Shown in pieces: positions 1-5,826 of a stretch of 6,596 bases of DNA. The DNA comes from JAPYTU01 sp036166735 (GTDB taxonomy: Bacteria; Bacteroidota; Bacteroidia; Cytophagales; MED-G16). The position numbers and the translations under genes are program-made. The DNA lies in assembly GCA_036166735.1 (NCBI GenBank), contig JAYZHG010000020.1, forward strand, positions 1-6,596, written 5' to 3'. The notes below the pieces were generated by a model. The model did not search any database, had not been told where the DNA came from, and was given only the letters and a program-made list of their open reading frames with translations. Numbering within the stretch: position 1 is the stretch's first letter; each line of letters opens with the position of its first letter.

Positions 1-272
1 ACAGCAACCCTGCATCCTGCTTTAACCAATTTAGGAAGATACTTCTCTAAAGAATGATGGGGAAATCCTGCAAGTTCAACTCCTGAAGCTGCTCCATTAG
101 ATCTTTTAGTTAAAACAATACCTAAAATTTTACTTGCCAATATTGCATCTGATCCAAAAGTTTCATAAAAATCTCCAACTCTAAACAATAATAACGCATC
201 TGGATGCTTTGACTTAATGTCATTATATTGTTTCATTAAAGGCGTTTCTTGTTGCTTTATAGGATCTATCAT
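1..272 (-). CDS. mutS: DNA mismatch repair protein MutS, N-terminal fragment (cut by window edge)
   Basis: The reverse strand encodes 90 residues before the left edge cuts the gene. MutS binds mismatches and small loops in newly replicated DNA and recruits MutL in the cytoplasm. The visible part is the mismatch-recognition domain I. It has the family signature LLLFRVGDFYETF around residues 27-39, including the Phe-X-Glu motif (F35, E37) that in MutS inserts at the mismatch. It continues with ASKILGIVLTKR (46-57) and ELAGFPHHSLEKYLPKL (66-82). The Phe-X-Glu motif separates it from MutS2, which lacks this domain. The ATG at 272 is the only reasonable start, because an in-frame TAA lies four codons upstream. 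No clear Shine-Dalgarno sequence precedes it. It is divergent from the DUF1800 gene across 47 bp. The ATPase and clamp domains lie outside the window, so intactness cannot be judged. Confidence 0.95.
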   Translation of the reverse strand, partial: MIDPIKQQETPLMKQYNDIKSKHPDALLLFRVGDFYETFGSDAILASKILGIVLTKRSNGAASGVELAGFPHHSLEKYLPKLVKAGCRVA

Positions 273-285
273 TAAAAAATTTTAA

Positions 286-300
286 GTAATTTTAAATTAC
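286..300. repeat. 15-bp palindrome GTAATTT-T-AAATTAC
   Basis: This is a perfect inverted repeat with 7-bp arms (286-292 and 294-300) around a single central T, midway between the mutS and DUF1800 starts. The symmetry is seen directly. It could be an operator half-site pair, but AT-only cores form palindromes readily by chance, and no regulator is encoded nearby. Confidence 0.35.
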
Positions 301-308
301 AAATTTTT

Positions 309-312
309 GGAG
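309..312 (+). promoter_or_regulatory. Ribosome-binding site (GGAG) for the DUF1800 gene
   Basis: GGAG lies 7 bases upstream of the ATG at 320, which is normal Shine-Dalgarno spacing. It supports that start, and it stands out because the other starts in the window are preceded by A/T-rich sequence with little or no purine-rich SD, as is common in Bacteroidota. Confidence 0.6.
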
Positions 313-319
313 TTTAAAT

Positions 320-2041
320 ATGCTAAATGTAAATGATAAAAAAAAGTCATCTATAAAAAGAGATAAAGTATTAAAGCATGCAAACAAGGAATTACCCGAA
401 TTCCCAAGAAATATTGCTGGATTAGAAGACTATTCGGAAAATTGGAATTTTGAAACTGCAGCTCACCTTTTAAGAAGAACATGTTTTGGGGCAAAGCTTT
501 CAGAAATTAACCAAGCTGTTGCTCTTGGAATGGAAGGAAGTGTAGAAAAATTATTAAATGAAGAAGAACTTACGCCTGAACCTCCCTTGAATGATAGAGA
601 TTATGAAGATAGGGCCCCTCCAATTGGTGAAACATGGGTGAATAGTGAAAGAAAGACTGGCAACGCTAACCTATATCGCCAATCCTATGAAGCATGGAGA
701 ATAAGTTTAATTTTAAATCAACCCTACCAAAGCCCGAATAATATTCCCTTTTCCATTAGAGAAAAAATGGTGTTGTTTTGGCAAAATCATTTTGCGACAG
801 AAGGAACGGTTGTGCAAGACCAAAGATATACTTATTGGATGAATTATAGATTAAGAAAACACTTTATAGGAAATTTTAAAAACCTAGTTAAAGAAATAAA
901 TGTTGATTCAGCAATGCTTGTATATCTTGGTGGAATTTACAATGTAAAGGAGGCCCCTAACGAAAACTATGCAAGAGAGTTACTTGAGCTTTTCACAATT
1001 GGTAAAGGTCCCGTTGATGGAGAAAACAGTTACACATATTATACAGAAGAAGATATCATTCAGGCGGCAAAAATTTTAACTGGTTGGTATGTAGAAGATG
1101 TTTTTTCTGGATCTGAAAGACAACGTTTTGAAGAGGGGGATCACGACGAAACAACTAAAGTTTTTTCGGAAAAATTTAATAATACCTCTATTTCAAACAA
1201 TGGTGAAGATGAGCACAAAGACTTAGTTGATATGATTTTTCAAAGTGAAAGAACTTCTGAATATATATGTGAAAAAATTTATAGGTGGTTTGTTTATTAT
1301 GTCATAGATGAAGACGTTACAACTAAAATTATAAAACCTTTAGCTAAAGTGCTAAGAGATAACAATTTCGAAATAAAACCTGTTTTATCAAAATTATTTA
1401 AAAGTCAACATTTTTATGAGATTCACACAAGGGGAGCAATGATAAAATCTCCCACTGATTTTAATTTAGGTGCTTTAAGACAATTTCCTTTCTCAGATAC
1501 TTCTGATTTTGATTTTAGAGACCTTTACAAATTTTGGAGAAGTAGACATTATGATATTGTCGATCAAGGCCAAAGTCTTTGGGATAGCCCCAATGTAGCT
1601 GGTTGGCAAGCATACTATCAAGAACCCCTCTATCATGAACTATGGATAACAGCCGTAACACTTCCTATGAGGACTAAAGATATAAACCTTTATTTCAACA
1701 ATAACGGCATGAACGCAACTAGTGGAGAACCAGGAGCTCCAGAAGATGTAAGAATTTATGCCGAACCAATTAAACTTCTTGATGAAATAGAAAATCCTGA
1801 TGATATCGATTTTATAATTGAGCTTTTTTGTAAGTGGTTATTTCCTGTTTACTCAGAAATTTCTGATGAACAAAAAGAGGACTTTAAAAATATAGTTGTT
1901 GGTAATAACCCAAATATGTGGTATGACGAATATCATGAATATATTAATGATCCAACTGATGAAGCAAAAACCGCAATCAATAATAAATTAAAAACTTTAT
2001 TTAAAGAAATGTGTCTAATGCCTGAATATCATTTAAGTTAA
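320..2041 (+). CDS. DUF1800 family protein, partner of DUF1501
   Basis: A 573-residue member of the DUF1800 family (COG5267), whose biochemical role is not established. Family landmarks appear in order: AAHLLRRTCFG (47-57) near the start of the domain; REKMVLFWQNHF (147-158); NENYARELLELFTIG (214-228); ILTGW (252-256); WDSPNVAGW (421-429); and a C-terminal MCLMPEYHLS typical of the family's end. The domain therefore looks complete. The N-terminus (1-45) is polar and lysine-rich with no hydrophobic signal segment, twin-arginine motif or lipobox, and there is no T9SS sorting domain at the C-terminus. The start at 320 is supported by a GGAG seven bases upstream, and there is no other in-frame Met before residue 71. 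It lies one base upstream of the DUF1501 gene, so the two are probably co-transcribed and translationally coupled. DUF1800 and DUF1501 genes are frequent neighbours in many bacteria. How an apparently signal-less protein works with an exported partner is unclear; co-export is one possibility. Confidence 0.93.
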   Translation: MLNVNDKKKSSIKRDKVLKHANKELPEFPRNIAGLEDYSENWNFETAAHLLRRTCFGAKLSEINQAVALGMEGSVEKLLNEEELTPEPPLNDRDYEDRAPPIGETWVNSERKTGNANLYRQSYEAWRISLILNQPYQSPNNIPFSIREKMVLFWQNHFATEGTVVQDQRYTYWMNYRLRKHFIGNFKNLVKEINVDSAMLVYLGGIYNVKEAPNENYARELLELFTIGKGPVDGENSYTYYTEEDIIQAAKILTGWYVEDVFSGSERQRFEEGDHDETTKVFSEKFNNTSISNNGEDEHKDLVDMIFQSERTSEYICEKIYRWFVYYVIDEDVTTKIIKPLAKVLRDNNFEIKPVLSKLFKSQHFYEIHTRGAMIKSPTDFNLGALRQFPFSDTSDFDFRDLYKFWRSRHYDIVDQGQSLWDSPNVAGWQAYYQEPLYHELWITAVTLPMRTKDINLYFNNNGMNATSGEPGAPEDVRIYAEPIKLLDEIENPDDIDFIIELFCKWLFPVYSEISDEQKEDFKNIVVGNNPNMWYDEYHEYINDPTDEAKTAINNKLKTLFKEMCLMPEYHLS

Positions 2042-2042
2042 A

Positions 2043-2129
2043 ATGAAAAGAAGAGACTTTTTAAAATCATCAGTTCCTATTGCCTCAATTCCATTATATG
2101 TTGGAGGAATGCCAGTAAGTGTGTTGGCC
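2043..2129 (+). other. Predicted twin-arginine (Tat) signal peptide of the DUF1501 protein
   Basis: Residues 1-29 contain R3-R4-D-F-L-K, matching the Tat consensus (S/T-R-R-x-F-L-K) except for K2 in the first place. A weakly hydrophobic h-region with Pro and Gly follows, then V-L-A before E30. Low hydrophobicity and the Lys after the motif favour Tat over Sec. The cleavage point is an estimate. Confidence 0.7.
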
Positions 2130-3626
2130 GAAACTTCGAATATGAGAAAGCTTACTAACGCAGGTTGTCCTACTGACAGAGTTTTGGTGTTAGTTTTTTT
2201 AGATGGAGGCAATGATGGAATTGGGACACTAATCCCTATTGATCAATATGATATTTTAATGAGAGATGGTAGTGGGGGTGATTCAGAACCTGCTAGAAGA
2301 CCAGAACTTATGGTACCTGAAAATTCGATTCATAAAATAAGTGATATTGACGGGTTTCATCCTGGAATGGAAAACTTCAAAAATTTATTTAATGAAGAAA
2401 AACTGGGTATTATTAGAAACGCAGGATATCCCAACCCTAATAAATCTCATTTTCGTTCAACTGATATATGGAATACAGGATCTTCTTCTGAAGAATATCT
2501 TTCAAGTGGTTGGCTGGGAAGACATTTAAGTAAAGACCATCCGAATTATCCTGATAACTATCCAAATGAAAGTTTTCCTGATCCATTAGCATTAACTATT
2601 GGAAGAACAACTTCTCATACATGTCAAGGACCTATAATAAACATGGGTATAGCGGTCAAGAATCTAAATTCATTTATTGATGTAAAAGAAGGAGATGGAG
2701 AAACACCAGACACTCCTTATGGACATGAACTAGATTATATTAGAAAAGCGTCTAAATTAACTAATGATTATTTAGATAGCATTGAAGAAGGAGCAAATAA
2801 AGGAAGACCTTCTATAAATGCCTATCCTGAAGATACAGCTAATGACTTAGCACAACAACTTGAAACAGTAGCTAAATTAATTGACGGAGGTCTTCAAACT
2901 AGAATATACGTTGTAAGAATTGGTGGTTTTGATACACATGATAATCAAGTTGAAGGAAATCCAGAAAGTGGTCGCCATGCATATTTATTAGATTCACTTT
3001 CCAAATCAATTGCTGCTTTTCAGTCAGATATTATTCAAAAAGGACTAGAAGAAAGAGTACTAACAATGACATATTCTGAATTTGGAAGGAGAGTTTTTCA
3101 GAATAAGTCCCAAGGCACCGATCATGGAGAAGCGGGGCCAATGTTTTTTGTAAGCCCTTACGTAAATCCTGAACCTATTGGGAAAATGCCAAGTTTAGCA
3201 CATGTAGATAATATTGAGTGGGAATATGATTTTAGATCTGCTTATGGTTCAGTATTAATGGACTGGTTTTGTGTGGAAGAATCAACTATAAAATCAATTC
3301 TTTATGAAAATTTTCAATACATTCCAATTTTAGTAGGAGCTGTTACAGGTAATGAAGAAATCATAAAACAAGCTGATAATATAAAATCTTTTCCCAATCC
3401 ATTTAAAGATTGGATTACTTTAGAAATAAAGATTGATAATGGGCCAGTAAGATTATACTTAATTGATAGCAATGGAAGATTAATTAAAGAGATTATAAAC
3501 AAAACCTTAACTTCTGGAATACATAGAATAAGATATAATGCCGGTAAATTAAAAAATGGACTTTATTTTATCAAACTTCAAAATAATAAATCAAAATTTA
3601 GTAGGTCAATAATCAAATACAACTAA
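2043..3626 (+). CDS. DUF1501 family protein with Tat-like signal and C-terminal T9SS sorting domain
   Basis: A 527-residue DUF1501 protein (COG4102), a family related to the alkaline phosphatase/sulfatase superfamily; its substrate is unknown. Residues 1-29 look like a twin-arginine signal: KRRDFLKSS (2-10), a moderately hydrophobic stretch, then a VLA site at 27-29. The core shows FLDGGNDG (52-59), SHFRSTDIWNTG (135-146), GGFDTHDNQ (294-302), SEFGRR (345-350) and GTDHG (358-362). The Asp/His-rich motifs resemble the superfamily's metal-binding segments. Residues about 445-527 form a T9SS type A sorting domain: SFPNPF (449-454), LYLIDSNGRLIKE (471-483), a G-x-L-K-N-G-L-Y-F-I-K-L segment (501-512) and a basic end, SIIKYN. 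The protein is thus predicted to enter the periplasm and then be moved to the cell surface or released. The start is one base after the DUF1800 stop, and the RNA methyltransferase begins 12 bases after this gene. The nucleophile cannot be assigned with certainty, so phosphatase or sulfatase activity is not claimed. Confidence 0.95.
   Translation: MKRRDFLKSSVPIASIPLYVGGMPVSVLAETSNMRKLTNAGCPTDRVLVLVFLDGGNDGIGTLIPIDQYDILMRDGSGGDSEPARRPELMVPENSIHKISDIDGFHPGMENFKNLFNEEKLGIIRNAGYPNPNKSHFRSTDIWNTGSSSEEYLSSGWLGRHLSKDHPNYPDNYPNESFPDPLALTIGRTTSHTCQGPIINMGIAVKNLNSFIDVKEGDGETPDTPYGHELDYIRKASKLTNDYLDSIEEGANKGRPSINAYPEDTANDLAQQLETVAKLIDGGLQTRIYVVRIGGFDTHDNQVEGNPESGRHAYLLDSLSKSIAAFQSDIIQKGLEERVLTMTYSEFGRRVFQNKSQGTDHGEAGPMFFVSPYVNPEPIGKMPSLAHVDNIEWEYDFRSAYGSVLMDWFCVEESTIKSILYENFQYIPILVGAVTGNEEIIKQADNIKSFPNPFKDWITLEIKIDNGPVRLYLIDSNGRLIKEIINKTLTSGIHRIRYNAGKLKNGLYFIKLQNNKSKFSRSIIKYN
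3375..3623 (+). other. T9SS type A sorting domain (CTD) of the DUF1501 protein
   Basis: Residues about 445-527 have the features of the Por/T9SS type A C-terminal domain. These are a PNPF entry motif (451-454), a beta-rich LYLIDSNGRLIKE segment, an S-G-I-H-R-I-R-Y turn and strand, a K-L-K-N-G-L-Y-F-I-K-L strand, and a short basic tail ending IIKYN. In Bacteroidota this domain targets proteins through the T9SS translocon and is usually removed or replaced with a surface anchor. Confidence 0.9.
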
Positions 3627-3638
3627 ACCTCTATTAAT

Positions 3639-4175
3639 ATGATGAAAAAAATTAGAAATGAAGACCTCAATAGGTTATCTATAAAAGAGTATCAAAATTC
3701 AAAGAAAATTCCTGTGTGTATAATATTAGATAATGTAAGAAGTCTCAATAATATTGGATCATGTTTTAGAACGTCAGATGCTTTTTTAATAAAAAAAATG
3801 TATTTGACAGGATTTACGGCAAAACCTCCTAGTCGCGATATTGAAAGAACTGCATTAGGTGCTACAGATTCTGTTGAATGGGAACATGTTAAAGAAATAA
3901 AAAAAATAATTATTCAACTAAAAAAAGAAGGGTGGAAAATAATATTAGTAGAACAAACAGATCAAAGCATTAATTTAAAAAATTTTAAACCGCTTATTTC
4001 TGAAAAATATGTTTTTATTTTTGGCAATGAAGTTTTTGGAGTATCTGACGATGCTTTAAAAGAAGCAGATGCTGCTTTAGAAATTCCTCAATTTGGAACC
4101 AAACATTCTTTTAATATTAGCGTGTCAATGGGAATAATTTTATGGGATTATTACGTTAAAACAACTATCAAATAG
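3639..4175 (+). CDS. SpoU/TrmH-type (SPOUT) RNA 2'-O-methyltransferase
   Basis: A 178-residue SPOUT-class enzyme predicted to transfer methyl from S-adenosylmethionine to a ribose 2'-OH of tRNA or rRNA in the cytoplasm. All three SpoU motifs are visible: motif 1, NIGSCFRTSDAF (38-49), with the conserved N38 and catalytic-type R44; motif 2, FGNEVFGVSDDAL (128-140), with E131; and motif 3, IPQFGTKHSFNISVSMG (149-165), with N159. These form the knotted SAM site. ERTALGATDSVEW (69-81) is also typical. It is a compact form with essentially no N-terminal RNA-binding extension beyond about 25 residues. The nucleotide target cannot be read from the sequence, so no symbol is given. Two ATGs stand in tandem at 3639 and 3642, and either could be used. 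The gene follows DUF1501 by 12 bases and is probably in the same transcript. Its last 8 bases overlap the end of the convergent aminotransferase gene. Confidence 0.93.
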   Translation: MMKKIRNEDLNRLSIKEYQNSKKIPVCIILDNVRSLNNIGSCFRTSDAFLIKKMYLTGFTAKPPSRDIERTALGATDSVEWEHVKEIKKIIIQLKKEGWKIILVEQTDQSINLKNFKPLISEKYVFIFGNEVFGVSDDALKEADAALEIPQFGTKHSFNISVSMGIILWDYYVKTTIK

Positions 4176-5061
4176 GCTCACACATTAATGGTAATTTTTT
4201 CTCAAATAAATTTTTAATCTCAATTAAAAAACTTTTATCACAAGCAATCGTTCTACCATCAATTTCTGTAACAGGAGTAATTTCACCATTTGTTCCAGTA
4301 GCAAAAACAAGATCTGCATTAATAAACTCAGCTAACGACATATCTCGTTCTGAAATAAAAATATTATTTTCTTTAAAAAGTAAAATAAAAGTTTCTCTTG
4401 TTATACCAGGTAAACAAGCATGAGCAAAAGGTGTAAAAACTTTTTTATTTTTTACCATAAATAAATTTGTGTCATTTAATTCAGCTACAAACCCCCTATC
4501 ATCTAACATAACAGCCGCATCATAACCTGAAATATTAGCTTGAATTTTAGCAATAACAAGACTCATCATATTATTATGGTGAATTTTAGAATCTAAATAC
4601 TGTGGAATGCTTCTTCTTATGGATGAACTAATAGCCCTTATTCCAGAAGAAAAATCATATACTTTTTTCTTCCATTCAGCCAATACAATCAAAGAACAAC
4701 CACTTTGATTTAACCTAGAGTCCATTCCTGATGTAATTTTTTCTCCCCGTGTTAGTGTCAATCTTATATGAGTGTCATTACTCATTCCATTAGCTTTTAA
4801 TGTTTTTTTTATGGCATCTTTTATAAATTTTTTTGAAGGAATTTTTTCATATGCTAATGCGTGAGCACCCTCTATTAATCTAGATAAATGCTTATCGAAA
4901 CATACAATTCCTTGAGGATATACTCTTAATCCTTCCCATACACCATCGCCATTTTGAACGATGCTATCAAAAACAGATACTGCTGCTTTATCACGATGTA
5001 ATAATTCTCCATTTACATATACTAATATGTCTTTATTTTTAGGGTTAAATTTCTGTAACAT
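4168..5061 (-). CDS. Class IV PLP-dependent aminotransferase (branched-chain/D-amino-acid type)
   Basis: A 297-residue fold-type IV aminotransferase of normal length. Key residues are in place: K159 in LDSKIHHNN (156-164) as the PLP Schiff-base lysine, E194 in VAELNDTNLFMV (192-203) facing the pyridine nitrogen, and T257 in GTNGEITPV (256-264) for the phosphate. A further signature, RLTLTRGEKITSGMDSR (100-116), and the HHNN after the lysine are, from memory, closer to the plant aminotransferase-like (BCAL) proteins and their bacterial relatives than to textbook IlvE, D-alanine transaminase or aminodeoxychorismate lyase. The amino donor is therefore left open. The start at 5061 is one base after the stop of the upstream sulfotransferase-like gene, indicating a coupled two-gene operon. 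The TGA stop lies inside the end of the convergent RNA methyltransferase gene (8-bp overlap). An anabolic IlvE role is possible but not shown; no ilv or leu genes are in view. Confidence 0.92.
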   Translation of the reverse strand: MLQKFNPKNKDILVYVNGELLHRDKAAVSVFDSIVQNGDGVWEGLRVYPQGIVCFDKHLSRLIEGAHALAYEKIPSKKFIKDAIKKTLKANGMSNDTHIRLTLTRGEKITSGMDSRLNQSGCSLIVLAEWKKKVYDFSSGIRAISSSIRRSIPQYLDSKIHHNNMMSLVIAKIQANISGYDAAVMLDDRGFVAELNDTNLFMVKNKKVFTPFAHACLPGITRETFILLFKENNIFISERDMSLAEFINADLVFATGTNGEITPVTEIDGRTIACDKSFLIEIKNLFEKKLPLMCEPI

Positions 5062-5062
5062 T

Positions 5063-5779
5063 TTATATTTGAATTGATTTTTCTGTTAATTTATTATAAT
5101 ATTTTAAAGCTTCAAAATAAAGTCCTTTACAATGAACTGGAAGTTCTCTACTACTTGTTTTTTGTTTTTTAAATCCTGTTGACTGATGAACGTTTTTATA
5201 CCAATAATCTGCCCATACACCATCTTCTTTAATACCTCCCTCAGACCAACTAAGCATATCATCATAAAAATCTACATTTAATTTATCACACAATTTTTTT
5301 AGCAATAATTCTGGGTGTTTCAATATTTCTGCAGAATCTAAAACAAGCGGAGAAGAATCATTTGTTTTTTTAATCAAATTATATAACTCCCATGATTTTT
5401 TTAAACCTATATCATTCATAGTCGGGTTTTTAATTACCTGAGCAAAAGAAGCTATAAGTTGTTTTGGATTTCTGATTAAGAATAAATTAATCATTTTATC
5501 TAAAAAATAAAAATCCATTTGTTGATGATGATGAGCCATATTTTTTAAAAACAAAATATCACAATCAGTATTAGAAAAAAGATCCTCTAATATTTCATTA
5601 ATATTTGAAGACATCGTTTCTAATGTTTCTTTTCTTCCTGGATGTGATATTCCTGTTGATAAAAGATAATGCGCATAAAAAGGCTCATCAATAACTTTTG
5701 TGTCTGGTCTTTGTGCAAAAGAATACATAAGTGCTGTCGATAAATTTCTTGGTCCGGAAATTAAATTTATAATCTTCAT
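5063..5779 (-). CDS. Sulfotransferase-like P-loop protein
   Basis: A 238-residue protein of the sulfotransferase-like P-loop superfamily, without a signal peptide or membrane segment, so probably cytoplasmic. The N-terminal strand-loop ISGPRNLSTALMYSF (7-21) sits where sulfotransferases bind the 5'-phosphosulfate of PAPS. FLKNMAHHH (77-85) and LFLIRNPKQLIASF (99-112) match the second strand and the 3'-phosphate Arg...Ser motif (R103, S111). The C-terminal part has EDGVWADYWYKNVHQSTGF (185-203), a distinctive aromatic block. The P-loop departs from the usual bacterial PRSGTT form (here PRNLST), so true PAPS-dependent sulfuryl transfer is uncertain. It is the first gene of a minus-strand pair; the class IV aminotransferase follows after one base. 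From memory, both the STALMYSF and EDGVWA..WYK.VH.STGF blocks recur in the N-terminal half of plant proteins whose C-terminal half is a class IV aminotransferase. The ATG at 5779 follows an AT-rich leader without a clear SD. Confidence 0.85.
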   Translation of the reverse strand: MKIINLISGPRNLSTALMYSFAQRPDTKVIDEPFYAHYLLSTGISHPGRKETLETMSSNINEILEDLFSNTDCDILFLKNMAHHHQQMDFYFLDKMINLFLIRNPKQLIASFAQVIKNPTMNDIGLKKSWELYNLIKKTNDSSPLVLDSAEILKHPELLLKKLCDKLNVDFYDDMLSWSEGGIKEDGVWADYWYKNVHQSTGFKKQKTSSRELPVHCKGLYFEALKYYNKLTEKSIQI

Positions 5780-5826
5780 AGTGTTAATAATAAAAACAAA
5801 TTAACCAAATTTGCGCGTAATTAATT
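5780..5826. promoter_or_regulatory. Divergent intergenic region between the sulfotransferase-like gene and the TonB receptor
   Basis: These 47 bases must serve both divergent genes. CAAATT occurs twice, nine bases apart (5797-5802 and 5806-5811), and the second copy lies within the 8-bp palindrome CAAATTTG (5806-5813). On the minus strand the copies read TTAATTTG (5804-5797) and CAAATTTG; on plus, CAAATTTG ends 13 bases before the receptor ATG. Each is one mismatch from the Bacteroidota -7 box TAnnTTTG. I could not find a properly spaced -33 TTG, so the boxes are candidates only. Confidence 0.45.

Larger units (their letters stand above)
273..319. promoter_or_regulatory. Divergent intergenic region between mutS and the DUF1800 gene
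   Basis: These 47 bases separate two genes transcribed away from each other, so both promoters must lie here or reach into the coding regions. The stretch is almost entirely A and T. It has one-mismatch matches to the Bacteroidota -7 element TAnnTTTG on both strands: AATTTTTG at 302-309 on plus, and AAAATTTG on minus over 300-307. I found no TTG at the expected -33 spacing for the plus-strand match. In DNA this AT-rich such matches occur easily, so exact promoter positions are not claimed. Confidence 0.45.

Noticed and set aside
1..272. MutS2 instead of MutS
   Set aside because: The mismatch-recognition domain with the DFYE motif is present, and MutS2 lacks it.
2341..2529. Plus-strand 62-codon frame inside the DUF1501 gene
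   Set aside because: Out-of-frame shadow of a well-supported gene, lying across the conserved SHFRSTDIWNTG region.
3314..3502. Minus-strand 62-codon frame opposite the DUF1501 C-terminus
   Set aside because: Antisense to the T9SS sorting domain, with no start context or recognisable motif.
4168..5061. Naming the aminotransferase ilvE
   Set aside because: The PLP residues fit BCAT, but the HHNN and TRGEKITSGM blocks and the sulfotransferase-like partner point to a separate subfamily; no ilv or leu genes are present.
5063..5779. A confident PAPS-dependent sulfotransferase activity
   Set aside because: The P-loop is atypical (PRNLST) and no acceptor or PAPS-synthesis gene is visible; only superfamily membership is supported.
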